Shown piece after piece: positions 34,543-43,225 of a stretch of DNA of 64,000 nucleotides. This DNA comes from a virus: IMG/VR virus record IMGVR_UViG_3300027608_000014, positions 84,873 to 148,872 of that record; one strand, written 5' to 3'. The translations under genes and the position numbers were made by a program. The notes beneath the pieces were generated by a model, which saw nothing but the letters and a program-made list of their open reading frames with translations, was not told where the DNA came from and did not search any database. Within the stretch, counting starts at the first letter, position 1, and every line of letters begins with the position of its first letter.

Positions 34543-35754
34543 ATGGCAAGACCTAAAAAGAAAGTTGAATTGGTTTCAGGGGATATATCCATTGGAGATC
34601 TCAGCGGGCTGAGTGCAATGGAAAGATTCAGACTGATTAATGCAGATCGAATGGCAAAACAATTCCCAAAAAAACTACACGTCGCAGATCGAAAGTTTCT
34701 GATAATTCCAGACCTTGGTAATCAGTACGCACTGGGACGAATTGGATACTGCATGGGTAGGATCAATTATATCCTCGCCGCAGAAGGCGCTAGCAAGACC
34801 TCGCGTCTGCTACACCTCTGTCGCTTGGCAATGGACCAGGGAGGCCTGGCATCAATCGTTGAGGCAGAGGGAGAGATCGACGAAGATATCGTCAGTTACT
34901 ACCTTGGCCCCCACACTGAAGAGTTCCTAAAGAACATTTATCATCCAGATACCTTGGAAGAGGGAATGGAGATGAGCCGCACAATCCTCAAGAGCTACAA
35001 AGAGGTCGACCCAGACAATGAGCTAGTCAAGGTTCTTGGCTACGACAGCGTTGGTGGATCAGTCATGAAGCGTGCCCTGGAAGATGACAGGGAGATTGGT
35101 GATAACCGAGTTGGTGGTAGTGGCCTATACATGAGTGAGGCCGTGGGAACCATCAAGCATTTCTGTAAATCTACTGGAACACTGTGGGTAGTCCTAGGTC
35201 AGCTTCGAGAGAAAATCGAGACTGGCTTCAGTGGTCCTCCCAAGGCCTACCTGGAAAAGGTTACAGGTAAGGGCGGAAGCGCCCTGAACTTCGAGAGTGC
35301 TTATTGGGAAATCCTGCAACGCCAAGGTACACTAAAAGACAGTGATGGAGCCAAGGATGGCTTCAGAACCAAGTCTACCTTTAAGAAGAACAAGCGTGGT
35401 ATCCAATGGAGGGAGTATTTCTATGACATTGAATTCTATCAAAATCTGAGTGGTATCACTCCGACAATGAACATGCTCTCCTTAGGCTCTATCTGCGGAC
35501 TCAGGTCTAAGAATTACGGCAGTCAAGGTAAGCGGTTTTGGTGCGATGATCTAAACATGACAGAAGCCGACCGGCTTCCGATCAAGGACATGTACCAGAT
35601 GATCCATTCGCCGTGCAACATTGGTCTCTTCCAAGAGGCCCTTGGAATCCGGAAGGACATGGAGAAGATGGGAACAGACCCAGAAGATGATGTTCCTAAT
35701 CCGGTAGACGACGTACAGTCGCCTTGCACTGCCAATCCAGATGTCGCTGAGTAA
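34543..35754 (+). CDS. RecA/UvsX-like recombinase
   Basis: The product is 403 aa from the ATG at 34543; the upstream in-frame ATG lies inside the hairpin. It has RecA-core order: a Walker A position at 79-87 (AAEGASKTS), SIVEAEGEID and VLGYDSVGG as Walker B, then VVLGQLRE. The P-loop carries Ser where the invariant Gly before Lys is expected (ASKT instead of GKT), which is unusual. It should catalyse strand exchange with the SbcCD, SSB-like and UvsW-like proteins. It overlaps the next gene by 14 nt. Confidence 0.75.
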   Translation: MARPKKKVELVSGDISIGDLSGLSAMERFRLINADRMAKQFPKKLHVADRKFLIIPDLGNQYALGRIGYCMGRINYILAAEGASKTSRLLHLCRLAMDQGGLASIVEAEGEIDEDIVSYYLGPHTEEFLKNIYHPDTLEEGMEMSRTILKSYKEVDPDNELVKVLGYDSVGGSVMKRALEDDREIGDNRVGGSGLYMSEAVGTIKHFCKSTGTLWVVLGQLREKIETGFSGPPKAYLEKVTGKGGSALNFESAYWEILQRQGTLKDSDGAKDGFRTKSTFKKNKRGIQWREYFYDIEFYQNLSGITPTMNMLSLGSICGLRSKNYGSQGKRFWCDDLNMTEADRLPIKDMYQMIHSPCNIGLFQEALGIRKDMEKMGTDPEDDVPNPVDDVQSPCTANPDVAE

Positions 35755-36247
35755 CGACCTAAACAACACCAACTTACAGAAACGAGTCGCTGGAGCCCAA
35801 GAAAGGCTCCAGCGCCAATCTGTCACTAATAAGCTAAGAAAAGCATTTCGAGACCGAGATGGAGTGTGGCCAACAGTAGAAGATCAGTCTAGTGAAGAGC
35901 CAGATCCATTGATCAAACTCTGCTTCCAGGATCCTAAGTCACGGATTGGATTTGTCTTTGAGGCTATTAAGGCTCCGACCTTTAGTTCGCTCCTTAAGCG
36001 AGTCGGTTTTCGAAAGAAGATTGTCGAATTTGAGAGTGGGCTCGAGAGGGCCTGTGAGATCTATGGAGCAACAAGGTCGCTCGTTGGCTTGATTTTTGAG
36101 ATCTCAGGAATTTACTATATTTACTCTGGTAATCCAGTTTTTGAAGAGAGTGACGTAGACTTCATGAGAATGACGCTGCCATCCGGCGAGCGTCGTTACA
36201 TTTGTTCCTTGGATGGAGCAATTGATAGAATCTTTAACCTAATCTAA
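35741..36247 (+). CDS. Hypothetical protein
   Basis: The product is 168 aa. The N-terminus is basic and coiled; the C-terminal two thirds are alpha/beta and hydrophobic. It begins inside the recA-like gene. No family recognised. Confidence 0.5.
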   Translation: MSLSNDLNNTNLQKRVAGAQERLQRQSVTNKLRKAFRDRDGVWPTVEDQSSEEPDPLIKLCFQDPKSRIGFVFEAIKAPTFSSLLKRVGFRKKIVEFESGLERACEIYGATRSLVGLIFEISGIYYIYSGNPVFEESDVDFMRMTLPSGERRYICSLDGAIDRIFNLI

Positions 36248-36255
36248 TTACACAC

Positions 36256-36594
36256 ATGCAAATAACTACTATCATTGATGAAGAGCAGATGGTCAAAGAT
36301 ATCTTTGACTCCCTGCAAGAAGGCTGCGGAATCGGTTACTACGATCTGATTGCAGAGAGCCCAGGCGAGTTCGAATACACGTTCCGAGACCCTGAGACCA
36401 AGGAGGAACATGAGGTTGATCTCGAAATGGCCAAAGAGGGCTTCCGAGAGTTTGGTGCCGCTGTCAGTCGTGGAGAGCTCAGTGACTCACTTGATTTCTT
36501 CACAGATGACCTGACCCAGGTAGAGTTCTTTGACGAAATGGCTATCGATTATTTGATTCAGTTTATTATCAACGGTGAGGTAACACACCCATGA
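36256..36594 (+). CDS. Acidic hypothetical protein
   Basis: The product is 112 aa and highly acidic (many Glu/Asp), predicted helical, overlapping the next gene by 4 nt. DNA mimicry is conceivable from the charge, but nothing specific supports it. Confidence 0.45.
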   Translation: MQITTIIDEEQMVKDIFDSLQEGCGIGYYDLIAESPGEFEYTFRDPETKEEHEVDLEMAKEGFREFGAAVSRGELSDSLDFFTDDLTQVEFFDEMAIDYLIQFIINGEVTHP

Positions 36595-36785
36595 CCAAGG
36601 TCGACACTAGAATTCTAATGAACTTTGTCAGAGACGTCGCTGGTGACTCTAAGCACGGAGAGCCAGAGGTAGAAGATCAGGGCTATATTCAGAACTGGGA
36701 AGCAGACGGGGGCTTAAAAGCCATCGATCAACTTCACAAGTATATCGATGAGGCTCGAGAGCTTTTACTTGAACTGGAACAGTGA
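36591..36785 (+). CDS. Small acidic hypothetical protein
   Basis: The product is 64 aa, acidic and helical. Overlaps of 4 nt on both sides (36591-36594 and 36782-36785) place it in a coupled operon with the HD gene. Confidence 0.45.
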   Translation: MTKVDTRILMNFVRDVAGDSKHGEPEVEDQGYIQNWEADGGLKAIDQLHKYIDEARELLLELEQ

Positions 36786-37492
36786 CTTCATTCGAAACAA
36801 TCAGAGCTCGGATCAGCAGTATGTGCTCCCCAAGCCGACAGGTGCTACTGGAACCAATTCTGGCCAAGCTAGAGCAGCACCAAGACTGCCCTGCCTCGAC
36901 TTCCCTTAAAAAGCATGGAGGGTACGTAGGAGGTCTGTGTGATCACATCAACTTTGTTTCAGACCTAGCTCATGAAATTAGCGCTGATGTGTTTGCAAAG
37001 GCAGTGCATGTTATAGCCAAAGATGACTCAACAGCTCTTGATGGATTGCTTGGGTCATCCCAGGCTGTTGCCACCATTGCACTGATACACGATCTGAATA
37101 AGATCTGCGATCTTGACGGGAATCTGTACTACGTTCCTAACATCCTTGTTGACGGAAAGCGAAGTGAGAAAAAGCCTTGGGTGATCAATAAGAACTATCG
37201 AGCCATACAAGCCTCTATAGACGCTCACCTGAATCACCTTACGCATCCTACGTTTAGCGTATTCTTGCAGCATCCATCTATTCAGTACCCCTCGGGTCTC
37301 ACCAGCCTAACACTAGCTGAGTCTTGGTCACCCGGCCTCATAGCTAGTCTAACGAGCGATGAGATTCAGGCGATCATTTGGCACGGTGGTCTTTACGAGC
37401 GTGGATCTAAAGAGGGATTTTCTAATAGTGAATCTCTGCTTCAGATCATCATTCACGCTGCGGACATGATCGCCTCAAGGATCGGAGTGTAA
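36782..37492 (+). CDS. HD-domain phosphohydrolase
   Basis: The product is 236 aa from a GTG overlapping the previous stop. HD features: KKHGGYVGGLCDHINFVSDL, ALIHDLNKICDLDG with the paired His-Asp, IIWHGGLY and HAADMIAS. This is the third HD-domain gene in the window. The substrate is unknown; nucleotide or cyclic-nucleotide hydrolysis is the family expectation. Confidence 0.65.
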   Translation: MTSFETIRARISSMCSPSRQVLLEPILAKLEQHQDCPASTSLKKHGGYVGGLCDHINFVSDLAHEISADVFAKAVHVIAKDDSTALDGLLGSSQAVATIALIHDLNKICDLDGNLYYVPNILVDGKRSEKKPWVINKNYRAIQASIDAHLNHLTHPTFSVFLQHPSIQYPSGLTSLTLAESWSPGLIASLTSDEIQAIIWHGGLYERGSKEGFSNSESLLQIIIHAADMIASRIGV

Positions 37493-37502
37493 ATAGTCTT
37501 GC

Positions 37503-37530
37503 GGGATTAGGGGTTATCGTCTCTAATCCC
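37503..37530 (+). promoter_or_regulatory. Leader hairpin abutting a start codon
   Basis: GGGATTAG pairs with CTAATCCC (8 bp), and the stem ends 3 nt before the ATG at 37534. There is no room for a Shine-Dalgarno after it, so it may control translation or mark a processed 5' end. Confidence 0.45.
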
Positions 37531-37533
37531 GAC

Positions 37534-37818
37534 ATGACTAAACAAGAAGACGCAGTAAATGCCCTCGAGGACTATCTGAAGAGTGTACTGAAAGGGCCCT
37601 TCAGTGTAGATCACAGGACAGACCCATCAGAGGCCACAGTAATTAAGAGGGACGGTTGTGTAGACCTGGTACTGACTAAGCAAGGTGAGAAGTTTCATGG
37701 AACCACCTACGCCTTCATGGCACATGATGTTCTGAAACAGATTCAAGAAATCATCAAGGAGAGCCCAGTGGAAGTCGCTCAGCCTCTTGGTACACACATG
37801 AGGCCAGACGGAAGGTAA
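37534..37818 (+). CDS. Hypothetical protein
   Basis: The product is 94 aa, alpha/beta and mixed charge, directly behind the 37503 hairpin. It overlaps the next gene by 1 nt (TAATG). No family recognised. Confidence 0.45.
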   Translation: MTKQEDAVNALEDYLKSVLKGPFSVDHRTDPSEATVIKRDGCVDLVLTKQGEKFHGTTYAFMAHDVLKQIQEIIKESPVEVAQPLGTHMRPDGR

Positions 37819-38135
37819 TGAATGCGCCAGTAGACGATGAGCACAAGATAGAGATCGGAGACTACGTGGAAGTAGTCAACACCAATGATGAGTTTGAAGG
37901 TCTCATTGGGGTTGTAGAAGATTTTTATGACAGTGAGGGTAAAAGCTGTCAGTCTGATCGTAAGGGGGCGCTTTGTGCAATCCGGATCCCACTTCAAAGA
38001 CAGGATCAGGTAATGATGCGCCTAGTCGGCGTAAATTTCATAACTCCTTATGTGCGACATGAGCTGAAAGCTAATGAGGAGCTCTGTCTGTTCACAAAGG
38101 ACAAACTAGAGTGGTTCGACCCCAACGAACTGTAG
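37818..38135 (+). CDS. Small beta-barrel-like protein
   Basis: The product is 105 aa. It opens with EIGDYVEVVNTNDEFEGLIG, a pattern seen in SH3/KOW-like barrels, and remains beta-rich. Nucleic-acid or protein binding is possible; no family is certain. Confidence 0.45.
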   Translation: MNAPVDDEHKIEIGDYVEVVNTNDEFEGLIGVVEDFYDSEGKSCQSDRKGALCAIRIPLQRQDQVMMRLVGVNFITPYVRHELKANEELCLFTKDKLEWFDPNEL

Positions 38136-38204
38136 TATGTAACTTGACAAATGGGAGCGTCAGCCCAATCTGACGGCAACAAGAGAACAACAAAAAAAAA
38201 GATA

Positions 38205-39434
38205 ATGAATAATACTAACCTAACATACGACATCAACTCACAGGCCATCAGAGATCTTCGTCAGCTTCCTGGTGGAACATCACGGAGCGGCAAGAGTCAT
38301 GGCAAGCGCCCCGCGATGAAACCGCAGCATAGTGCATGCCGAATCATCGTGATGCTGAATAACCACCACACTGGGACGCCCTTTGGCGCTGCTAATGCCG
38401 AGCTCGACGGATTGCTTCCTTCTGAGAGGGCTATCCTGACGGTTGGCATCTCCGGAATGAGACGCTCCGGTGAGCCAATCAGACGTATGGCCATCTATGG
38501 CTATCGCGACGGACGCGCACAAATGCGCTTTCCAGTAAATTTCGACCCTATCACCGGAGATCCGCAGTTTAGCGGTGATGGGCTCCCAAGAGAAGCAGAA
38601 CTCGCTGCAGTCAACTGGATGCAGGGCGCTATGTTTAACACCGAACTTGTTGCTGGTACTTACGACTTCCAGGATCGGGTAATCTCAGAAGAAATGCCGC
38701 TTCGCCGAGAGTTTGCCTCAGAGCGTCGGACTGAGGCCTCAATCGATATGTTCAGTCGTCACTTCGGTCTCAAAGTGAAGTCAGCCGACTTCACTTTGCC
38801 AGAGGTCAATCCGCTCCTGACTCCCGGCCAGCTTCCTGCAAGTGTCAATCCAAGCTCCCTTCCCGTTCGAGAGATTCCGATGTCCCCCGTGAGTTACATT
38901 GCCCATGCAGTGGATCGGTTTGTTCTGGGACTACACAGTGCTGCAGGCGACGGTTTCAAGGAGCTCAAGCGTGCGTACATTAAGCAATTTGATATTGCTG
39001 ATGACACTATTCATGCCACCCAAAGTGACCCTAACAATGGTTACTCTCGTCTGGCATCTATTTGCGCTGAGCAGACCGGTCTCGGGTGCGATGTCGAACT
39101 AAGCCAGCAACATAGCATCCTTAAGTTTGCTCATGCCTATCTGCAAGACCTCAACCTTGGTCCTGAAGCAACCCAAAGCGCTGGCCTGATCACTTATCAG
39201 GCTATTCGTATGCTTGAGAACTACTTTCTCAATCGCATGGAGAACGGAAAGGTGCTGATGTTTGCCCCTTCACAAAGCTGCGCCTTGGATGAGCAGCTCT
39301 TCAGTAAGCCGTCGAGCTACACAGTAAGTGGCTCACCAGTCTTGATCTGCAATGGCTACTCCAGTAGTGGCATGTTTCCGTATCTTGCTGGTGACCTGAT
39401 TCCGACCGAGTATCGCGGCGGAGATCTAAGTTAG
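38205..39434 (+). CDS. Hypothetical protein
   Basis: The product is 409 aa from the ATG at 38205, preferred over an upstream in-frame ATG because it follows an A-rich leader. It has a basic N-terminal 40 residues and a mixed alpha/beta body with no known motif. It is the largest unassigned gene in the 36-45 kb region and is followed by a strong terminator, so it may be well expressed. Confidence 0.5.
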   Translation: MNNTNLTYDINSQAIRDLRQLPGGTSRSGKSHGKRPAMKPQHSACRIIVMLNNHHTGTPFGAANAELDGLLPSERAILTVGISGMRRSGEPIRRMAIYGYRDGRAQMRFPVNFDPITGDPQFSGDGLPREAELAAVNWMQGAMFNTELVAGTYDFQDRVISEEMPLRREFASERRTEASIDMFSRHFGLKVKSADFTLPEVNPLLTPGQLPASVNPSSLPVREIPMSPVSYIAHAVDRFVLGLHSAAGDGFKELKRAYIKQFDIADDTIHATQSDPNNGYSRLASICAEQTGLGCDVELSQQHSILKFAHAYLQDLNLGPEATQSAGLITYQAIRMLENYFLNRMENGKVLMFAPSQSCALDEQLFSKPSSYTVSGSPVLICNGYSSSGMFPYLAGDLIPTEYRGGDLS

Positions 39435-39445
39435 TTGATTAATTC

Positions 39446-39486
39446 GGGGCTGCGACCAATTCGGGTCGCAGCCCCTTTCTCTTTAT
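39446..39486 (+). terminator. Intrinsic terminator
   Basis: GGGGCTGCGACC pairs perfectly with GGTCGCAGCCCC (12 bp) and is followed by a T-rich tract that runs to the next start codon (39489). Confidence 0.75.
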
Positions 39487-39488
39487 TT

Positions 39489-40088
39489 ATGTACCAACCA
39501 GTAAAATTAGTTAAAACCTGGACTCTCCTAAATGTGACTCCTCCAGAGAGTGGATCTGTCGGCTTCATCAGGAATGAAGTTGATGATGAGCAGATTAAAA
39601 ATATTCCACCACAATTGAGAGTATCTATTGTCTCATCTCTTCTTGCGCTTCAGCTGATCTTAGAGTGCGAAGATCCTAAAGGAGAGATCCATCGGCTTGG
39701 GTGGCCAGATGAAGCTATCAGCGAAGAAAGTTTAGATGGTGATGAAATCTTACCCGAAATTAAGAGTAGCATAGAGCATCTTTCGGTCATCTGGAAGTTT
39801 GAGTACACTATAGCGAAACAAACAATTACAGACCTTAATGCTGCACTTTACTGCATCTCAAAGGTTCCCAATAATCAGATGGTCGGAGCCTTCTGCCCAA
39901 AGGAGTCTAAGGGTTTTGCACGAGCCGTTTCAATTGCTGGCGTGAATAACCCAGCATCTATTGTAAGCAAAATAGCCAATCCTAGGCCCTCATCCTTTGA
40001 GGAGATTTTCAAGCAAATCCTGGCTAAGAAAGGCCTTGTGCTTAACGGCGAAGAACAGCAGCCTATAGTGGAGATCGACTTTGAATAA
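39489..40088 (+). CDS. Hypothetical protein
   Basis: The product is 199 aa from the ATG at 39489, just past the terminator T-run; codons upstream in the same frame cross the hairpin and are unlikely to be translated. Mixed alpha/beta, acidic C-terminus. It overlaps the RuvC-like gene by 8 nt. No family recognised. Confidence 0.5.
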   Translation: MYQPVKLVKTWTLLNVTPPESGSVGFIRNEVDDEQIKNIPPQLRVSIVSSLLALQLILECEDPKGEIHRLGWPDEAISEESLDGDEILPEIKSSIEHLSVIWKFEYTIAKQTITDLNAALYCISKVPNNQMVGAFCPKESKGFARAVSIAGVNNPASIVSKIANPRPSSFEEIFKQILAKKGLVLNGEEQQPIVEIDFE

Positions 40089-40590
40089 GATCTACGCAGC
40101 GCAAGATAACGGAGTATCAGGATCGTTAGCCGTTCTATATCCTGATGGTAATATCTTTTATAAAGCGACCCCAGTCCAGAAGAGCCTGAATTATACCAAG
40201 GTTAAGGCTTTCATCAATCGCCTGGATTACGATGAGTACGCGAAAATGCTGCAGTCCCAGATTCTAGATAGGAATCTGCCAAGCATTCTTTTGCTTGAGC
40301 GTCCCATGATCATGCCAGGGAGGTGGAAGGCATCGGTCTCCGCCATTCGCTGTGATGAGGCTCAGCGTAGCGTTCTAGAGCGACTGAGAGTTCCGTTTAG
40401 ATATATCGACTCCAAAGAGTGGCAACGAGACAGTAAGAACACCAAGGGGATATTACCCTCTGGACTTGAGGGAGATGAACTCAAGACTGCATCAAAGCAA
40501 ATTGGTCAGCAGTTGTTTCCTTCAGCCAATATCAAGAAGGACGCTGATGCTCTTCTTATGGCTGAGTTTGCTAGAAGAAATAATCTATGA
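40081..40590 (+). CDS. RuvC-like Holliday junction resolvase
   Basis: The 169-aa product starts at a TTG overlapping the previous gene. The RNase H-fold resolvase residues are visible: D9 in AAQDNGVSG, E73 in LLLERP and a late KKDADALLMAEFAR. It should cut branched DNA made during recombination-dependent replication or before packaging. It overlaps the next gene by 4 nt. Confidence 0.7.
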   Translation: MNKIYAAQDNGVSGSLAVLYPDGNIFYKATPVQKSLNYTKVKAFINRLDYDEYAKMLQSQILDRNLPSILLLERPMIMPGRWKASVSAIRCDEAQRSVLERLRVPFRYIDSKEWQRDSKNTKGILPSGLEGDELKTASKQIGQQLFPSANIKKDADALLMAEFARRNNL

Positions 40591-41015
40591 AACATGATAT
40601 GAAAGTAGAGAACAAGGAGTTAAGGAGCGCTGTGTTTGATCGGCTCAAATCACAAGGTCTACAGGAATGTCTCCTTGTTGACTATAATGGTAGTGGTGAC
40701 AGTGGCTCACTAGAAGCGCCTAATGAAGCGGGTGTCACAGACGAGCAACTGTCTGCTCCACTAGGGACATTTCAGGTCTTAGAGGCGTATCGGTACGATA
40801 AGTTGACTAGGTCCCCAGTATACACCTCCCGAGTGCTGAGCCTATGGGAGGCGATTGAAGAGATCTGCTATAGTATCCTGTCTAATGAACATTCTGGATG
40901 GGAGATCAACGAAGGTTCCTCTGGAGAGTTCAAGTTCAATATTACAGACCAAACTATTTCCCTGACTCATAATGAATATTATACCGAAACCATAACCTCA
41001 ACTCGCGAGTTCTAA
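40587..41015 (+). CDS. Hypothetical protein
   Basis: The product is 142 aa and acidic, with a Gly/Ser-rich turn near residue 35 and a beta-rich C-terminus. It overlaps both neighbours by 4 nt and 1 nt. No family recognised. Confidence 0.45.
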   Translation: MKHDMKVENKELRSAVFDRLKSQGLQECLLVDYNGSGDSGSLEAPNEAGVTDEQLSAPLGTFQVLEAYRYDKLTRSPVYTSRVLSLWEAIEEICYSILSNEHSGWEINEGSSGEFKFNITDQTISLTHNEYYTETITSTREF

Positions 41016-41419
41016 TGTCAAAACCTTGGATTCACGCTTCATCAGACGCAAAGCTATGGGGCATTAAGCCAGAAGATACCCTGCCAATTCATGATCTCAT
41101 GGATTCATCAAAGTCAGCTGTAGGGTCTAATCTTCATCGGGCGTTAACTCATAATGCTTGGTTCATTGGCACCATATTGGAAAAGATTTTTGGAACATAT
41201 ATTACTGCGCAGAATGGCCGAATTATTCAAGTGAGAGATGTTGGCGAACGCCATGTCCTCCAGGACTTCGGAAACAAGTTCATCCCAACTGCGGAGGACT
41301 GGATCACGACAATGCAGGTTCAGCCATGGCAACTAGGTCGAGGATGCCCACCGTCATTCAGACCACTAGAGGCCTTTCACGGAACGTCAGAGAAGCAGAG
41401 CTTTCGGGTAGTCGACTAA
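41015..41419 (+). CDS. Conserved phage protein resembling DUF6915
   Basis: The product is 134 aa. WIHASSDAKLWG, PIHDLMDSSKSAVG, LHRALTHNAWF, VRDVGERHVLQDFG and PTAEDWITT follow the motif order I associate with DUF6915, a widespread phage family. Conserved His and Asp residues suggest a metal-dependent or binding role, but the function is unknown. Confidence 0.55.
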   Translation: MSKPWIHASSDAKLWGIKPEDTLPIHDLMDSSKSAVGSNLHRALTHNAWFIGTILEKIFGTYITAQNGRIIQVRDVGERHVLQDFGNKFIPTAEDWITTMQVQPWQLGRGCPPSFRPLEAFHGTSEKQSFRVVD

Positions 41420-41424
41420 AAATA

Positions 41425-42072
41425 ATGAAGGTGTACACAATTATCCCGGTAAATTTTGAATACAATGATGAAACCTACGACGCTATCGGATTTCAGCTCC
41501 CAGTAAAAAATGCCTATCGAAGTCTAAAGTCCGCTCAGGAAGAGTTTGATCGGCTTACTAAGAAGTTCAATAAGAAGTTCAAATATATGCTTAACGGCAA
41601 GTCGACTTCGTTTGTTATTCAGGAAGTCGAAATAGCCGATAATGATGCCTCGACATACGACGCTCTGAGGCAGGTTGTGGGGGAAGCTAGGATTGAAATG
41701 TATAAAGCTGGAAAGGAATACTTTCAGGATCAAGCCAAGGCACTCTTTAGTAAATGGCCGCAATTGGAGGGGTTCTCCATAAGTGCTTATACTCCATACT
41801 TTGCAGACGGTGATGAGTGCGTCTATGGAGTTGGCGATGCGCGCATCAAGCTGAAAGGCTTTACGCCTGATGATGAAGATTGTAAGGATGGGTACACCAC
41901 TCACTGGGGTTATCAAGAAGACCTTCCCAAGGACGCCATCACAATCCAAGATGCGGTCGAGCGCGTGATTGAGTCCATTGATGCCGAAATCTTCAAGGAG
42001 CTTTTTGGAGACCACATCCGTATTACAGTCACCCGAAAGGGAATCGACGTTAGTGACTACGAGCACTACTGA
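41425..42072 (+). CDS. Hypothetical protein
   Basis: The product is 215 aa from the ATG at 41425; a longer frame upstream shadows the previous gene. It has helical segments rich in Lys and Glu and a beta-rich middle. No family recognised. Confidence 0.5.
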   Translation: MKVYTIIPVNFEYNDETYDAIGFQLPVKNAYRSLKSAQEEFDRLTKKFNKKFKYMLNGKSTSFVIQEVEIADNDASTYDALRQVVGEARIEMYKAGKEYFQDQAKALFSKWPQLEGFSISAYTPYFADGDECVYGVGDARIKLKGFTPDDEDCKDGYTTHWGYQEDLPKDAITIQDAVERVIESIDAEIFKELFGDHIRITVTRKGIDVSDYEHY

Positions 42073-42077
42073 GGCCC

Positions 42078-42131
42078 ATGGCCACAGTTGATCCGTTTGT
42101 TGTCTGTAGATACATAACGGAATATGACTAA
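42078..42131 (+). CDS. Tiny ORF in overlapping chain
   Basis: A 17-codon ORF starts 5 nt after the previous stop and overlaps the next tiny ORF. It is the first of a chain of overlapping short frames (42078-42454); support is positional only. Confidence 0.25.
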   Translation: MATVDPFVVCRYITEYD

Positions 42132-42168
42132 CGACACTAGCAGTACTTTAATGAGATCGCATCTGTGA
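42124..42168 (+). CDS. Tiny ORF in overlapping chain
   Basis: A 14-codon ORF whose ATG lies inside the previous tiny ORF and whose stop overlaps the GTG of the next gene (GTGA). It may act as a coupling leader more than as a protein. Confidence 0.25.
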   Translation: MTNDTSSTLMRSHL

Positions 42169-42377
42169 TCAAAAGAAAAACCCCTAGGATTGTTCAAATG
42201 AGCAGCATCATAACCATATCAACCGTAAAGAAGAGAGCATTGTATTTTGGTAGCCTGCGTGAGTGGAAACCCACTCAGGTATCAAAGGCCTTCCTTGATC
42301 GTTACGCCGCACAGTGTGACGCCCTACTAAAGTCAATGGTCGAGTCTCATCCATCAAAGGGAAAGACACTACTGTGA
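42165..42377 (+). CDS. Small basic protein
   Basis: The product is 70 aa from a GTG at 42165; an ATG at 42198 is an alternative. It is basic, with a KKRALYFGSLREWKP segment. It is linked by GTGA overlaps to ORFs on both sides. Confidence 0.4.
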   Translation: MIKRKTPRIVQMSSIITISTVKKRALYFGSLREWKPTQVSKAFLDRYAAQCDALLKSMVESHPSKGKTLL

Positions 42378-42454
42378 GTAATATACAAAAGGCCGATAAG
42401 GAATTTCAAGGGACCCATGATAGCCACGAGCACGAGCTCGACTGCCATAAATGA
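42374..42454 (+). CDS. Tiny His-rich ORF
   Basis: A 26-codon ORF from a GTG in a GTGA overlap, ending in an ATGA overlap with the gene at 42451. The C-terminus, THDSHEHELDCHK, is His-rich and could bind a metal. Confidence 0.35.
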   Translation: MSNIQKADKEFQGTHDSHEHELDCHK

Positions 42455-42702
42455 CCGAGAAGGTCTTCTTTTATCATTACAACAAACTTGCCTCAGCTAA
42501 AGCTGGTAAACCGCAACTATCAGTTCACTACGACAAGAAGTGTCAGGTCGTAGACGGACTAGTCTGTGCGGTGCCAACCTTCAGCCACATCAATAAGAGG
42601 CAGCCAAAAGTAGTAATGAAGGGTAGGGGTGTCGTCACAGTAACTAATGGCATCGCCCACGTCTCCTCATCCAGTAATTTGCGACCTCAAAGAATTAAAT
42701 AA
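42451..42702 (+). CDS. Small hypothetical protein
   Basis: The product is 83 aa, basic and beta-rich, starting in an ATGA overlap and ending 1 nt before the dNMP kinase gene. No family recognised. Confidence 0.45.
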   Translation: MTEKVFFYHYNKLASAKAGKPQLSVHYDKKCQVVDGLVCAVPTFSHINKRQPKVVMKGRGVVTVTNGIAHVSSSSNLRPQRIK

Positions 42703-42703
42703 T

Positions 42704-43225
42704 ATGTCAAAACTAGTCGCCCTCGCTGGGAGAAGGAACAGCGGTAAGACTACCGCTGCAGATTTCTTGGTGAGCTTGGGGTACAAAAAAGAATCTTTTG
42801 CTTCTCCAGTGAAGTCCATGCTTAGGGCTATTGGGGTTCCGTACTGCTCATTGTATGGAACCAACGAGCAGAAGCACGAGGTCCTTCGTTTGTTCAATAT
42901 GTCAGGTAGATCCTTGATGCAGATAGCAGGAACTGAGTTCGGTCGAAATATGATCCATCCAGACATCTGGGTGCGCACCTTCTTCGAGCGACACCTTCCA
43001 CCTCTCACCGTGATTGATGACCTTAGGTTTAAAAATGAGTTGGATGCAGTCAAGGCCAAGGGGGGACTTGTGATTGGGATCATACGTCCAGATTCTCAGA
43101 ACCTTGACGATGCCCACTCGTCTGAGACTGGGATTGATGATCTCAAAACTGATCTGACGATCATCAATAATGGAACTGTTTGGGATATGACCGAGAAGAT
43201 CAAGAATCTACTAGGCGATGTCTGA
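42704..43225 (+). CDS. Deoxynucleoside monophosphate kinase-like protein
   Basis: The product is 173 aa. An N-terminal P-loop (GRRNSGKT, 9-16), an FASPVKSMLRAIGV segment, LMQIAGTEFGRNM and an LTVIDDLRFKNEL strand match phage dNMP kinases, which phosphorylate dNMPs to feed replication. It overlaps the next gene by 8 nt. Confidence 0.7.
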   Translation: MSKLVALAGRRNSGKTTAADFLVSLGYKKESFASPVKSMLRAIGVPYCSLYGTNEQKHEVLRLFNMSGRSLMQIAGTEFGRNMIHPDIWVRTFFERHLPPLTVIDDLRFKNELDAVKAKGGLVIGIIRPDSQNLDDAHSSETGIDDLKTDLTIINNGTVWDMTEKIKNLLGDV

